Positions 28,323 through 37,607 of a stretch of DNA of 48,204 nt are shown one piece after another; positions within the stretch are counted from its first letter, which is position 1, and the number at the start of each line of letters is the position of its first letter. Location: positions 1,107-49,310 of the forward strand of contig NZ_JWJD01000009.1 in NCBI RefSeq assembly GCF_000820505.1, read 5' to 3'. A program made the position numbers and the translations under genes. Origin of the DNA: Geoalkalibacter ferrihydriticus DSM 17813. Its GTDB lineage: Bacteria > Desulfobacterota > Desulfuromonadia > Desulfuromonadales > Geoalkalibacteraceae. Below the pieces are notes generated by a model. That model worked only from the letters and a program-made list of their open reading frames with translations, searched no databases and had not been told where the DNA came from.

Positions 28323-29393
28323 ATGTATCGCACCAACAATCTGAAAGTCAAAGCGCTCACACCCATCGTTTCACCCTCGGATCTCAAACAGGTTTTTCCC
28401 CTCTCGGAACGCGGCGCGCAATACGTCACCCAGTTTCGCAAGCAGGTGGTGGACATCATCAAGCACCGTGATCCACGCCTGATGGTGGTGGTTGGTCCCT
28501 GTTCCATTCACGATCCCCGCGCGGCTCTGGACTACGCCGAACGCCTCGCGCGCCTCCACCGTGAACTAGCCGACGATCTGTTTTTGGTCATGCGGGTCTA
28601 TTTTGAAAAGCCGCGCACCACCATCGGCTGGAAGGGGCTGATCAATGATCCCGACCTCAACGGCACCCACCAGATTTCCAAGGGACTGGGCGTTGCCCGC
28701 GGGCTGCTGTGCACCATTACCGAACTGGGTCTGCCCATAGCGGGCGAAATGCTTGACCCCATCACACCTCACTATCTGGCCGACACGGTCAGTTGGGGCG
28801 CCATCGGCGCGCGCACCACAGAATCCCAGACCCATCGGGAAATGGCCAGCGGATTGTCCTTCCCGGTCGGTTTTAAAAACGGCACCGACGGCAATCTGCA
28901 AATCGCCATCGACGCCATCGGAGCGGCGCTGCATCCCCACAGCTTTCTCGGCATCAACAACGAGGGGCGCAGCGCCATCGTTCAGACGCTGGGCAATCCG
29001 GACGTGCATATCGTGTTGCGCGGTGGCAACGACAAACCCAACTATTTTCCGGAAGATATCGCCAAAACAGAAAAGATGCTGATTAAGGCAGGGCTTGAGA
29101 ATTCGATCATGGTGGATTGCAGCCACGCCAACAGCTACAAAAACCACGAACGACAGGAAGAGGTGCTGATCAATGTCATCGGGCAGATCGCGGCAGGCAA
29201 CCGCTCCATTTGCGCACTGATGGTCGAGAGCAACATCTGCTCCGGCAACCAGCCCATCGCCAAAACCCTGGCGGAACTCAAATATGGCCAATCCATCACC
29301 GACAAATGCGTCGACTGGGAAACCACCGAGCGCATGCTGCGCCATGCTGCCGCCGAATTCAAAAAGTGCGGCGGTCGTCGACTGAGCACCTGA
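28323..29393 (+). CDS. 3-deoxy-7-phosphoheptulonate (DAHP) synthase, class I alpha
   Basis: A 356-residue enzyme condensing phosphoenolpyruvate and erythrose 4-phosphate, the first step of aromatic amino acid synthesis. GPCSIHD (metal-binding C60), KPRTTIGWKGLINDP (PEP site, 96 on) and CSHANSYKNH are typical of AroF/AroG/AroH. I cannot tell from sequence which aromatic acid, if any, inhibits it. The ATG follows AAGGGGG. A strong terminator lies 34 bp past the stop. Confidence 0.94.
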   Translation: MYRTNNLKVKALTPIVSPSDLKQVFPLSERGAQYVTQFRKQVVDIIKHRDPRLMVVVGPCSIHDPRAALDYAERLARLHRELADDLFLVMRVYFEKPRTTIGWKGLINDPDLNGTHQISKGLGVARGLLCTITELGLPIAGEMLDPITPHYLADTVSWGAIGARTTESQTHREMASGLSFPVGFKNGTDGNLQIAIDAIGAALHPHSFLGINNEGRSAIVQTLGNPDVHIVLRGGNDKPNYFPEDIAKTEKMLIKAGLENSIMVDCSHANSYKNHERQEEVLINVIGQIAAGNRSICALMVESNICSGNQPIAKTLAELKYGQSITDKCVDWETTERMLRHAAAEFKKCGGRRLST

Positions 29394-29426
29394 GCCAAGT
29401 CGCGCGGCTCAGCTTTGCGAATCTCG

Positions 29427-29454
29427 AAGCCCGGCCGCGTGCCGGGCTTTTTTC
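29427..29454 (+). terminator. Rho-independent terminator after the DAHP synthase gene
   Basis: AAGCCCGGC (29427-29435) pairs with GCCGGGCTT (29441-29449), a 5-nt loop, then more T. It lies between convergent genes and may also serve lhgO, since AA flanks give T on the minus strand. Confidence 0.88.
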
Positions 29455-29459
29455 GTGCG

Positions 29460-30665
29460 TCAGGAACCCTCTGCCCTGAGACGCGCCACGATACTCGCGC
29501 CGATAGCCAAAGAGGCAGTAGCCGCGGGCGAGGGCGCGTTGAGCACATGCATCATGCCCGGCGCGGCGAGGATGCGGAAATCGTCAATCAATTGCCCCGT
29601 CGGCGCGACGGCCTGGGCGCGCACCCCGGATCCGCGCGCACCGAGGTGCTCTAATTGCAGCGCAGGCACCAGCCGTTGCAGATCGGCAAGAAACAAACGG
29701 CGGCTGAATGAGCGGCGATATTCACGCAGGCCCAACCGCCAGAACTGCGGAACCAGCCGCCAGAACCCCTTAAATGCGAGGATTTCCAGTGCGTCCCGGA
29801 AGTTGAAACTGGTGCGCCCATAGCCTTCGCGCTTCCAGGCCAGAACAGCATTGGGTCCGGCTTCGACCCGCCCGTCCATCATGCGGGTCAGATGCACACC
29901 CAGAAAGGGCAGTGCCGGATCGGGCACCGGATAGATGAGATGGCGCACCAAACCGGCGGCCTTGGGCTTTAAGCAGAAATATTCCCCGCGAAAGGGAAGA
30001 ATGGACAAATCTGGAGCGACCCCGCACTGCCGCGCCAGGCGATCACTGAACAGTCCCGCGCAGTTGATGAGATAGCCGCAGCGCAGACGCCCGGCCGGGC
30101 CGCTGAGTTCGTATTCCTTTCCTTGGGCCGCGATCTTTCGCACTTCCCACCCTGTGCGGACCTCGCCGCCGCGCCGGCGGATCAGTCTTGCCAGAGTTTG
30201 CGCGACCTGCACAAAGTCAACGATACCCGTTTGGGGCACGTGCAGTGCTCCGACTCCGCGAACCTGGGGCTCATAGGCGCCCAAATCCTCTTTCGCCAGC
30301 CGCTGGATGCCTTCCAGCCCATTGGCCGCAGCGCGGCGCTGCAATTCGTCCAGACGGGGCAACTCTTCCTCGCAGCCTGCCACCACCAGTTTGCCGCAGC
30401 GCTCATGGGGGACCTCATGCTCCGCGCAGAACCGGTAAAGTTCCTCGCGCCCGCGGGTGCAATTGAGGGCCTTGAGCGAGCCGGGGCGATAATACAGGCC
30501 GCTGTGAATCACGCCGCTGTTATGACCGGTCTGGTGCATCGCCAGGCGGGGTTCTTTTTCCAGGACCACGACCGAATCAGCCCCCTCCAGCAACAGACGC
30601 CAGGCCGTCGCCAGCCCGACGATCCCCCCGCCGACCACGGCATAGGCAAAGCTTTTGCTGCTCAT
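29460..30665 (-). CDS. lhgO: L-2-hydroxyglutarate oxidase/dehydrogenase-like FAD protein
   Basis: A 401-residue DAO-fold flavoprotein. The N-terminal dinucleotide motif VVGGGIVGLATA is followed by HQTGHNSGVIHSGLYY, a signature of LhgO (YgaF). NCAGLFSDRLA and a C-terminal substrate cap complete it. LhgO oxidises L-2-hydroxyglutarate to 2-oxoglutarate and passes electrons to the quinone pool. A related glycerol-3-phosphate dehydrogenase-like activity cannot be excluded. GAGG lies upstream of the ATG. Confidence 0.88.
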   Translation of the reverse strand: MSSKSFAYAVVGGGIVGLATAWRLLLEGADSVVVLEKEPRLAMHQTGHNSGVIHSGLYYRPGSLKALNCTRGREELYRFCAEHEVPHERCGKLVVAGCEEELPRLDELQRRAAANGLEGIQRLAKEDLGAYEPQVRGVGALHVPQTGIVDFVQVAQTLARLIRRRGGEVRTGWEVRKIAAQGKEYELSGPAGRLRCGYLINCAGLFSDRLARQCGVAPDLSILPFRGEYFCLKPKAAGLVRHLIYPVPDPALPFLGVHLTRMMDGRVEAGPNAVLAWKREGYGRTSFNFRDALEILAFKGFWRLVPQFWRLGLREYRRSFSRRLFLADLQRLVPALQLEHLGARGSGVRAQAVAPTGQLIDDFRILAAPGMMHVLNAPSPAATASLAIGASIVARLRAEGS

Positions 30666-30792
30666 GGCGACCTCGTCATGTTTTATTTTCCGTAAAATTT
30701 TCGGGAGGAAAAAGCAACCCTAGCGCCCTTTTTTTTAAAATGGTAAAAAACTTTCAAGCCATACAAGGCGTACACATCCTTGTTGTTTTTTC

Positions 30793-30848
30793 GTAGTGAC
30801 TCAGCAACACTGCCTGATCGTGCCCTGGGGTACGGGCTGAACACTTAC
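30793..30848. repeat. Intergenic palindromic repeat, copy D
   Basis: The element starts GTAGT-GAC-TCAGC (30793-30805) and ends GCTGA-ACA-CTTAC (30836-30848). The TCAGC/GCTGA boxes and 3-nt spacing match copies A and B, while the outer boxes are diverged. It lies in the divergent AT-rich spacer between lhgO and the cyclase gene, just before its promoter. Confidence 0.6.
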
Positions 30849-30856
30849 GTTTTTTC

Positions 30857-30885
30857 TTTACAAAAATTCACAACTCACTTAAAAT
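30857..30885 (+). promoter_or_regulatory. Sigma-70-type promoter of the REC-GGDEF gene
   Basis: TTTACA (30857-30862), a 17-nt spacer and TAAAAT (30880-30885) in an AT-rich region. The start would be near 30892, some 30 nt before the ATG. Confidence 0.6.
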
Positions 30886-30920
30886 TTAAACAAATTAATT
30901 TTAAGGTCTAAATATTAGGT

Positions 30921-31844
30921 ATGGAAAGTACCCTACTTGTCATTGATGACTCGAAAGTCGGTCGTCAGCACATTCTGGAAATCCTCCAGCAGACCGCCCT
31001 GTTTCAAAAGTTTCATGAGGCGGGTGACGGCTTGGAGGGTTTCAAGAAAATCCTCGCCCAACCGGTGGATGTGGTGCTTTGCGATGTGGACATGCCTGGC
31101 ATTGATGGCTTCAAATTTCTTGCCATGGTCAAAACTCGTGAGGAGTTACGCGACATTCCGGTCATCATGCTCACCGGCAAGGAAAACCGCGAGGACAAAA
31201 TTCGCGGACTCGAACTGGGCGCCAGTGATTACGTGACCAAACCCTTTGATCCGGGCGAACTGGTGGCGCGTGTCAAGGTTCAGCTCAAGATCAAATCCCT
31301 GCAGGACAGCCTCAAGGAAAGCAACCAGTTGCTGTTGGAGCTTTCCAACACCGACCCCCTGACCCGTCTGTCCAACCGTCGCCACCTGATGGACACCCTG
31401 GCCCGCGAATTCAAGCGCAGCGACCGCGCGGGAACCCCCTTCGCTTTGGTCATGGTCGACATCGACCATTTTAAAAAAATCAACGATACCTACGGCCATC
31501 AGGTCGGCGACGAAATCCTGATAGACATGGCCGATCTGTTGCGCAGCCATTTGCGCGAGTACGATCTGGCCGCGCGCTATGGCGGGGAAGAGTTCGCCCT
31601 GGTGCTGCCCGAGACCGAACTGGACCGTGCTCTGCACGTTGCCGAGCGTCTGCGCGCCTCGGCCAGCGAGTTAAAATTCGCGGGCCCAATGGCCGGTGAA
31701 AAATTGACGGTCAGCCTGGGGGTGGCCTGCGCCCCCCATCCCGACATCAATTCAGTGGACGACTTGATCCGCATGGCCGACGATGCCCTTTACAAAGCCA
31801 AAAACGAGGGCCGTAATTGCATCAGAAACATGAACGAGCTGTAA
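30921..31844 (+). CDS. Response-regulator diguanylate cyclase (REC-GGDEF)
   Basis: A 307-residue soluble protein. The receiver (1-120) has D9-D10, D55 and the Lys of TKPFD. A short coiled linker leads to the GGDEF domain (about 140-305) with GGEEF at 221-225 and an inhibitory site REYD at 212-215. It should make c-di-GMP when phosphorylated, with product feedback. There is no kinase beside it. It has its own promoter. Confidence 0.94.
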   Translation: MESTLLVIDDSKVGRQHILEILQQTALFQKFHEAGDGLEGFKKILAQPVDVVLCDVDMPGIDGFKFLAMVKTREELRDIPVIMLTGKENREDKIRGLELGASDYVTKPFDPGELVARVKVQLKIKSLQDSLKESNQLLLELSNTDPLTRLSNRRHLMDTLAREFKRSDRAGTPFALVMVDIDHFKKINDTYGHQVGDEILIDMADLLRSHLREYDLAARYGGEEFALVLPETELDRALHVAERLRASASELKFAGPMAGEKLTVSLGVACAPHPDINSVDDLIRMADDALYKAKNEGRNCIRNMNEL

Positions 31845-31852
31845 ACCATCCC

Positions 31853-32512
31853 CTACTGCGCGGATATGCGCAGATCGTCATAACAGGCGCTCGCCTCTTC
31901 GAGCGTATTATCGGTGTCGGTCATGATGGCAAGGGCACCGACCTTTGGCGGTTCCTCACCAAAAATCATCCGATAGTCCTCCAGCACGTTGCGTTTCTCG
32001 CTCTGCCACTTTCCGACATTTACTTCCCCGCTCTGCACGGCCAGCATCACCGCCCGTGAAAAAAAGGGATTAGGCACGAATTCGCCGCGCTCCAGCCGAT
32101 TGGCCCAGATGTAATTGATGGAACGTGTGCGAAACGGCAGCCAGTGGGGAAAGACGACATAGACGCGCGCGGCGTAGTCATCGCCGTCCTTGCGGCGCGC
32201 ATCGCCTCGGGTCAGGATATTGTTAACGCGCCAACGCCAGCTCAGATAGGGATAGTCATGGAGGGAATAGCTTTTGCGGTAAATCAGCCCGGAAGCAGCG
32301 GCCCGGCTTACAGCGCGCAGGCAGTGGCCGTCTCCCTCGGCCACCACCTGGTATTCGGTATGCCCGTGGAAGGATTTTTCTTCCCAGTGCGGACTCAGCC
32401 CATCCTCGAAATCATCGATGACAATCTCAGCGGGCCGTTCGGCGCGCGCCGCCTCGACCGGCGATAGCACAAGACACAGAAACAAGAGCAACCCAAGCTT
32501 CAGCATAGACAT
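31853..32512 (-). CDS. Exported DUF3047 protein
   Basis: A 219-residue protein with a signal peptide (residues 1-24, ending AARA|ER). The mature part has VIDDFEDGLSPHWEEKSF, YLSWRWRVNNI, DGDDYAARVYVVFP and DTDNT, which characterise DUF3047, a jelly-roll-like envelope family of unknown function. It converges on the cyclase gene with an 8-bp gap and no visible terminator. The coiled-coil gene lies 8 bp upstream. Confidence 0.85.
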   Translation of the reverse strand: MSMLKLGLLLFLCLVLSPVEAARAERPAEIVIDDFEDGLSPHWEEKSFHGHTEYQVVAEGDGHCLRAVSRAAASGLIYRKSYSLHDYPYLSWRWRVNNILTRGDARRKDGDDYAARVYVVFPHWLPFRTRSINYIWANRLERGEFVPNPFFSRAVMLAVQSGEVNVGKWQSEKRNVLEDYRMIFGEEPPKVGALAIMTDTDNTLEEASACYDDLRISAQ

Positions 32513-32520
32513 AAACGCTC

Positions 32521-32811
32521 TCAGAAGCGCTCTTTGGCTTTATCCCAGGCACTCTTGAGTTCTGCGACCGCCTTGTCGATGCCGTCGCGCATCTTGTGCC
32601 AGGCTTCATCGCTGCTTTTCTGCAGTTCTTTGAGGCGTTCCCGAACATTTTCGCGCCGTTTCTTGAGTTCTTCAATCTGCTGATCAAACTTCATCTGGCT
32701 TTCCGCGCCGGCCTTTTTCGCGCGGGCTTTGAGAACATCGAATTCGGCATTCCACTCCTCGAGCTGCGCTTCGATCTTCCTGCGATAAGCTTCTTTTTTT
32801 TCCTTGTCCAT
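32521..32811 (-). CDS. Small coiled-coil protein
   Basis: A 96-residue highly charged helical protein rich in Lys, Glu and Gln, with heptad spacing over most of its length and no signal or membrane segment. It resembles small coiled-coil proteins often listed as stress-associated. It lies between the Pmp3-like gene and DUF3047 on the same strand, suggesting co-expression. Function unknown. Confidence 0.8.
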   Translation of the reverse strand: MDKEKKEAYRRKIEAQLEEWNAEFDVLKARAKKAGAESQMKFDQQIEELKKRRENVRERLKELQKSSDEAWHKMRDGIDKAVAELKSAWDKAKERF

Positions 32812-32839
32812 CTTGACCTCCCCAAGTTAGAGCTTCCGG

Positions 32840-32998
32840 TCATTTCTTGGCGATGATCCACACGGCATGCACCAGCCCGGGAACATACCCCAGCAGGGTC
32901 AGCACAATATTGAGCCAGAAATGCTTGCCGATCCCCACCTGCAGAAAGACCGCGAGGGGCGGCAATAACACGGCGATCAGAACGCGCACCAGATCCAT
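32840..32998 (-). CDS. Pmp3/YqaE-family small membrane protein
   Basis: A 52-residue protein with two hydrophobic helices: LIAVLLPPLAVFLQVG and WLNIVLTLLGYVPGLVHAVWII. The pattern PPLAVFLQVG...NxxLTLLGYxPGxxHAxW is the Pmp3 (UPF0057) signature. Members are linked to membrane potential and salt or cold stress. GGAGG lies 7 nt upstream of the ATG at 32998. Confidence 0.93.
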   Translation of the reverse strand: MDLVRVLIAVLLPPLAVFLQVGIGKHFWLNIVLTLLGYVPGLVHAVWIIAKK

Positions 32999-33073
32999 GA
33001 CAAATCCTCCGGGAAAAGATGAGAGAGCACTTTGTGAAGTTATCGCAATTTACTGGAAATGCAAGGGGAGGGC

Positions 33074-34612
33074 TCAGGCCCAGGGATCAAAGGGGCGACG
33101 GCTTTCGCCTTCGTTGGTGACGCGCACGGGACTGATGCCTTCTACGGGACAGCGGGTTTCGCAGATACCACAGCCGATGCAGAGTCTGCGCACCACGCGT
33201 GGTAATTTGACCAGACGTTCTTCATCCCCCACCTGTACCGGGCGCACGTCAAAGACAATGGCTTTTTCTCCGGTGGGACAATGTTCCTCGCACACCAGGC
33301 ACTCTTCGCCGCGGGCAAAGGGAATACAGCGGTTTTTATCGAACACGGCGATGCCGATCACCGTTTTGTGTTTTTCTTCAAGGCTCAAGGGGCGGATGGC
33401 GCCGGTGGGACACACCTGCCCGCACAGCGTACAGTTATACTCGCAGTAGCCGATGCGCGGCACCAGCACCGGCGTCCACAGCCCGGTGGGTCCGGCATCG
33501 AGCAGCGCCGGATGCAGCGCGCCGCCGATACACACTTTCATACATTCGCCGCAGCGAATGCAGCGCTGCTGAAACTCTTTCTCGGCCACCGCTCCGGGCG
33601 GGCGCAGCAGATAAGAATGGCGCTGCCACACCGCCGGCGTCACCCCAGCCACCGGAGCCAGCACCATCCCGGCAGCCAGAGAGGTCAGCAGGCCGCGCCG
33701 CGAGAGATTCACCCCGCGCCCGGCGCGGGGGCGACCCCAGGCCCAGCGCACCCGACCCTGGGGACAAAACCCTTCGCAATCCAGACAGACTAGGCATTCT
33801 CCGCCCCGGTGTCCGGCATCGGTCACGGCGCCGCTGCGGCATTGCTGCAAACAGGCGCTGCAGTCGGCGCAGGGCGCAACAGGCTCGCGACGTAGCAGGG
33901 CATGGCGCGCGCACAGACCGAACAACGCCCCCAGGGGACAAAGATTTTTGCACCAGAAGCGGCGCTCGATTTTTTCCAGAGCGATGATGGCGAAAAAGAC
34001 CAGCAGGGTCAGTACGGCCAGGGTGAAAGCCGGCGGATGAAAGGAGAGCAGATAAGTGTCGACAAAGGGATAAATCCGGTCGGCCAGGGGCGAAACGAAG
34101 GGCACCGGATTTTGATAGAGCCTGTCAAAGACACCGTTGGCGATCAGATTCCAGGCGGGGTACAGGCTCAGGGTCAGGGTGCGCAGAAAAATGGCGAGGG
34201 GATCAAACAGACCAAAGAGCTGCAGGCCGAAGAATCCGGCGGCCACCAGAAAGATGAGCAGATAATACTTGCAGCGGCGCCACCCTGCGGATACCGGCCC
34301 GCGACCACGCCCCACCACCCGGCCGAGACCGTCGAGGGTGGTGCCCAGGGGGCAGATCCAGCCGCAGAAAAAGCGCCCCAGCACGAAGGTCAGCAGCACC
34401 ACCAGCAACGCCGGCCACAACAGGCTCCAACCGAAGGAACCGGGAGCCAGAGCATCGGCCAAAGCCGCCAGGGGGTCGATGCGAAACAGCAGACTTACGG
34501 GATAGGCCAGTTGGTCCTTGCCGCGATATTCGGTCAGAACAAACAGCAAAACAAAGCCGCCCAGACACAAGAGTTGGACGGCGATGCGCAGGTATCTCCA
34601 ACTGACTTTCAA
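33074..34612 (-). CDS. Fused NapH-NapG-like membrane polyferredoxin
   Basis: A 512-residue protein. The N-terminal part has four or five membrane helices with the NapH/NosR-type motifs FCGWICPLG (82-90) and WCKNLCPLGA (220-229). A double ferredoxin region follows (C248-x2-C251-x2-C254-x3-C258 and C273-x2-C276-x2-C279-x3-C283). In the middle SRRGLLTSLAAGMVLAPVAG (304-323) looks like a Tat signal or extra membrane segment. The C-terminal part holds four more cysteine clusters like NapG/MauM. It should carry electrons from the quinone pool to the periplasm. It overlaps the DUF362 gene by 4 nt (ATGA). Confidence 0.9.
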   Translation of the reverse strand: MKVSWRYLRIAVQLLCLGGFVLLFVLTEYRGKDQLAYPVSLLFRIDPLAALADALAPGSFGWSLLWPALLVVLLTFVLGRFFCGWICPLGTTLDGLGRVVGRGRGPVSAGWRRCKYYLLIFLVAAGFFGLQLFGLFDPLAIFLRTLTLSLYPAWNLIANGVFDRLYQNPVPFVSPLADRIYPFVDTYLLSFHPPAFTLAVLTLLVFFAIIALEKIERRFWCKNLCPLGALFGLCARHALLRREPVAPCADCSACLQQCRSGAVTDAGHRGGECLVCLDCEGFCPQGRVRWAWGRPRAGRGVNLSRRGLLTSLAAGMVLAPVAGVTPAVWQRHSYLLRPPGAVAEKEFQQRCIRCGECMKVCIGGALHPALLDAGPTGLWTPVLVPRIGYCEYNCTLCGQVCPTGAIRPLSLEEKHKTVIGIAVFDKNRCIPFARGEECLVCEEHCPTGEKAIVFDVRPVQVGDEERLVKLPRVVRRLCIGCGICETRCPVEGISPVRVTNEGESRRPFDPWA

Positions 34613-35538
34613 ACCCGCTCGATCCTTTCAGGATCCATGGTTCCGAGACCGCGCCGGGCAGCCTCGACAATCATTTCAATGTCGGTCGGGTCATGACCGA
34701 AGAGACTGCAGGCCGCGGCATCCGCAGCGACGATATCCGCCGAGGCAATTAAGGTGTCGGTCACGCGCACATCTTCGAGCCGTCCGCCCTGCGGGCCATT
34801 GGCCACGAGAATCCGCACCGCATCGATAAGGGTCAAATCTGAATGCACCACGGTATTGATGTCGGCCAGCGACTCGGACAAGCGGCGATGCAGCACGCCG
34901 CGATTGCCGCCGATGACGCCCATGATGTTCTTGAGACCGAGAGTGAGGGTAGACAAGCCATGATGCTTGGCAATGGGGAGGTTGATGAAGCGATCAGCCT
35001 CAATGGCGGGCACATAAAAAGGCCAGTTGGTGAGTTCAACGCCCTTCTGGATGGCGATATCCCGATAAGCGCGGCGGTCCATGTGCTCGACGCGCACCCG
35101 GTCGGACCTAATGGCCGTCACCGCCTCTTCGATACCGCTGTTCACATAGCAGCGGCGCGCGTCGTTGGCGCTGCGGTCAAACACCTGCACGCTGCGCGCG
35201 CCGGCTTCCAGGCAGTGCTCGACCACCGCTTTGACGACCAGCGGATTGGTATTGGCCGCGGTTTCCGGGCTGCGATCCCAGCCGATATTGGGTTTGACGA
35301 TGACGCTTTCGCCGCGCCCGACGAATTTTTCCATGCCGCCCAGGGCTGCCAGGGTTTCAGCCACCAGGGCCTCGATATCCTGTCCCTTGCGCACCGCCAC
35401 AGCCACGCGGCCGGTGTCGGCGCGGGCGGGCAGCGCCAGCAGGTCGAGCACCGGAAAGCTGCCAAGGGTTGCGGCGGCAATCGCCCCGTGCAGGCTCCGG
35501 CGCACAAAACGTCGTCGGTCCAGTCGGGTCATAACCAA
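34609..35538 (-). CDS. Tat-exported DUF362 protein
   Basis: A 309-residue protein. The N-terminus RLDRRRFVRRSLHGA followed by a weakly hydrophobic stretch and PARA is a twin-arginine signal, so a cofactor-bearing or pre-folded periplasmic protein is expected. The mature part matches DUF362: VIVKPNIGWDRSPETAANTNP, VFDRSANDARRCY, NLPIAKHHGLSTLTLGLKNIMG. DUF362 proteins often accompany ferredoxins. The 4-nt overlap with the polyferredoxin gene suggests the two form one unit. Its ligand is unknown. Confidence 0.88.
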   Translation of the reverse strand: MVMTRLDRRRFVRRSLHGAIAAATLGSFPVLDLLALPARADTGRVAVAVRKGQDIEALVAETLAALGGMEKFVGRGESVIVKPNIGWDRSPETAANTNPLVVKAVVEHCLEAGARSVQVFDRSANDARRCYVNSGIEEAVTAIRSDRVRVEHMDRRAYRDIAIQKGVELTNWPFYVPAIEADRFINLPIAKHHGLSTLTLGLKNIMGVIGGNRGVLHRRLSESLADINTVVHSDLTLIDAVRILVANGPQGGRLEDVRVTDTLIASADIVAADAAACSLFGHDPTDIEMIVEAARRGLGTMDPERIERV

Positions 35539-35546
35539 CTCCTTGC

Positions 35547-36152
35547 TTAAATCAGGCGATTTTCCCGCAAAAAGGTGCGCGCCACATCCCGCGCCGCCTG
35601 ATCCCGGGATTTTTGTTCCAGGGCGGCGAGAGTAGCCTCATCGATGGTGCCCCCGAGGCGCCCGATCAACCGTGCCAAGGCCGGAAATCTGCGCAGGGTA
35701 TCCCGCCGGACCACCGGAGCGGCCTGATCGGAAACCAGAGCGGCGCTTTGCACCTGCCGGTCAAAACCAAAGGGCTCAAGCCAGATCAGGTTCATATCCT
35801 GGCTGAAACGGGATTTAACCGCCTGGAAAAGGTCTGCGGGATCTTCGATGGGATCGCCGCCGAGAATTTCAAGCTGCCCAAGGGCCGTGTAGCCGATTGT
35901 GATATCGACATTGGCCCGCATCTGCGCATCGTGGATCGCGGCCGGAGACTCGAACTGCTCGATAGTCACCGCAGTTCCTGTGCGCTCGCTGATCAGCAGG
36001 GCCACAATTTCCGCCAGCAGGGTCTGCTGTGGATCAGCCGTGGTGCCCAGGGTCAGAGTCTTGCCCACGCAGGCTGCGGCCTGACCGGCCAAACCGCCCA
36101 GCATCAGGAACACCATACCCAACACCAGAGTCCGTGCCACTATGTTTTTCAT
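35547..36152 (-). CDS. OpuAC-like substrate-binding protein
   Basis: About 201 residues with a signal peptide (MKNIVARTLVLGMVFLMLGG to about residue 27). The mature part begins KTLTLGTTADPQQTLLAEIVALLI and has AQMRANVDITIGYTALG, as in glycine betaine/choline binding proteins (OpuAC), but it is shorter than the usual 270 residues. No transporter genes are adjacent. AGGGAG precedes the ATG at 36152. Spacing of 8 nt to the DUF362 gene suggests an operon. Ligand unknown. Confidence 0.78.
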   Translation of the reverse strand: MKNIVARTLVLGMVFLMLGGLAGQAAACVGKTLTLGTTADPQQTLLAEIVALLISERTGTAVTIEQFESPAAIHDAQMRANVDITIGYTALGQLEILGGDPIEDPADLFQAVKSRFSQDMNLIWLEPFGFDRQVQSAALVSDQAAPVVRRDTLRRFPALARLIGRLGGTIDEATLAALEQKSRDQAARDVARTFLRENRLI

Positions 36153-36219
36153 TGCATCCACTCCCTTCGAACAGATTGTTTCGCGGTCACCGGAGTCATG
36201 GAATCCGGGCCGATTATTC

Positions 36220-37572
36220 TTAACGCGGGCCAGCGTCGAGAACCGGCGCGCCCAGCCAGGGGCTGAAATGAACGACATCGAGCACACCGCCGCCCTCGGA
36301 ATCACCTAACTCTACCTCAGGCTGGTCCTTACGGTCAAAAAAGATCGAAGGATTGCCCCCTGAGCCACCGGCGGCCAACTGGGCGGTATCTTCACCCCAC
36401 CAGTTGCTTGAGGCATCGATAAAATCCTGTGTCGGGGCATCCGCCCCTGCCCGAGGCTGAGCCGGACCAGAGAATCCCGCCTCGCGCTGGGTGCCAGGCG
36501 GGCGAGCACCAGCGGCACTCTGAAAACTTCCCAACTTGACGGCCAGGGGATTGTCCAAAAAATTATTGTCGCGAATCCGCGGGTAAGAAGAAAAATCGCA
36601 GAAAACGGCGACTCCATTGGAAGAAAACACATTGTGCGACACCAGGGGATCGGCGCGCCGCGTGTTTTGCAAAGCGGTTCCATTTCCCTCGAATAGATTG
36701 TGTAGAAACTCGCCGGTGGCGAACTGGTCGCTCTTCACGGCCGTGCCGTTGCCCAGGAAACGGTTATCGGACAACAAAGGCTGCGAAAAGGTTCCGCTCT
36801 CCAAGGCGATGCGGTTTTGCTCAAAGAGATTGCCCCTGACCAGGAGGCCCTCGCCGATACGGCTGCAGTTCAGGCCGCGATCATTGTTGACAAAGCGGGT
36901 TTCACGGATTTCGCCGGAAATTTTCTGCAGCAGCACAATTCCCGCGCCATTGTCAGCAAAACGACTACTGAAAACATTGAGCCGGCAACCGTTGGTGACA
37001 CGCACCCCGGCCTCGCCATGCATCGTAAAAACGCTGTCGCGCACATCGACCAAGGATTTGAGATCAGCATCCACGCCGACCTGGTTGCGCTCAAAGCGAC
37101 TGCCCATAACCAGCAGATGTGCTTCGCGCAAGGCCTTGATTGCGGTCGTGCAGTCCCTGAACACCACCTGGTCGAGGTGCATTTCCGCGGCCTGGACACT
37201 CAGCGCCACCGCAGCCTTGGAAAAGCGTGCATGCCGAATGCGCGGTGGCTCCTGAGGGCGATCGACCAGGATGCCCTGCCAGCCGTGCGGAGTGAGAAAT
37301 TCAACCGGCGCCTCGGCTTCGCCAGCCACCTGCAAAACACCCTGGATGCGCAATGTGCTATCCGCCGTCGCGGCTCGCACGCGTGTGCCCGGAGCGATAT
37401 CCAGACGCGCACCCGCGGGCACCACCACCGGGCCGGTCAGCAGCACCTCGCCCGACCAGTGCACCGCGCCGTGAAGTTCGCCCGCGATTTCAACGGCCAG
37501 GGTGTGGCGCGCGGGCACGAGCGCGAACAGTGCGCACAGCATCAATCCGATCAAAAGTTGCGCGCGCTTCAT
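36220..37572 (-). CDS. Exported right-handed beta-helix (NosD-like) protein
   Basis: A 450-residue exported protein. A signal peptide (about 1-26) is followed by repeats of about 22-24 residues of the type LxxNxFxxNxxAV, running from about 35 to 350: for example SRFERNQVGVDAD, SRFADNGAGIVLL, NLFEQNRIALESG, NRFLGNGTAVKSD. This is the parallel beta-helix (CASH/NosD/pectate-lyase) fold. SSNWWGEDTA near the C-terminus is typical. No polysaccharide-lyase active site is evident. It follows the helix-propeller lipoprotein after 35 nt. Confidence 0.88.
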   Translation of the reverse strand: MKRAQLLIGLMLCALFALVPARHTLAVEIAGELHGAVHWSGEVLLTGPVVVPAGARLDIAPGTRVRAATADSTLRIQGVLQVAGEAEAPVEFLTPHGWQGILVDRPQEPPRIRHARFSKAAVALSVQAAEMHLDQVVFRDCTTAIKALREAHLLVMGSRFERNQVGVDADLKSLVDVRDSVFTMHGEAGVRVTNGCRLNVFSSRFADNGAGIVLLQKISGEIRETRFVNNDRGLNCSRIGEGLLVRGNLFEQNRIALESGTFSQPLLSDNRFLGNGTAVKSDQFATGEFLHNLFEGNGTALQNTRRADPLVSHNVFSSNGVAVFCDFSSYPRIRDNNFLDNPLAVKLGSFQSAAGARPPGTQREAGFSGPAQPRAGADAPTQDFIDASSNWWGEDTAQLAAGGSGGNPSIFFDRKDQPEVELGDSEGGGVLDVVHFSPWLGAPVLDAGPR

Positions 37573-37607
37573 TATCCTACCTTGCCCATTGCCCAGACCT
37601 TTTCGAC

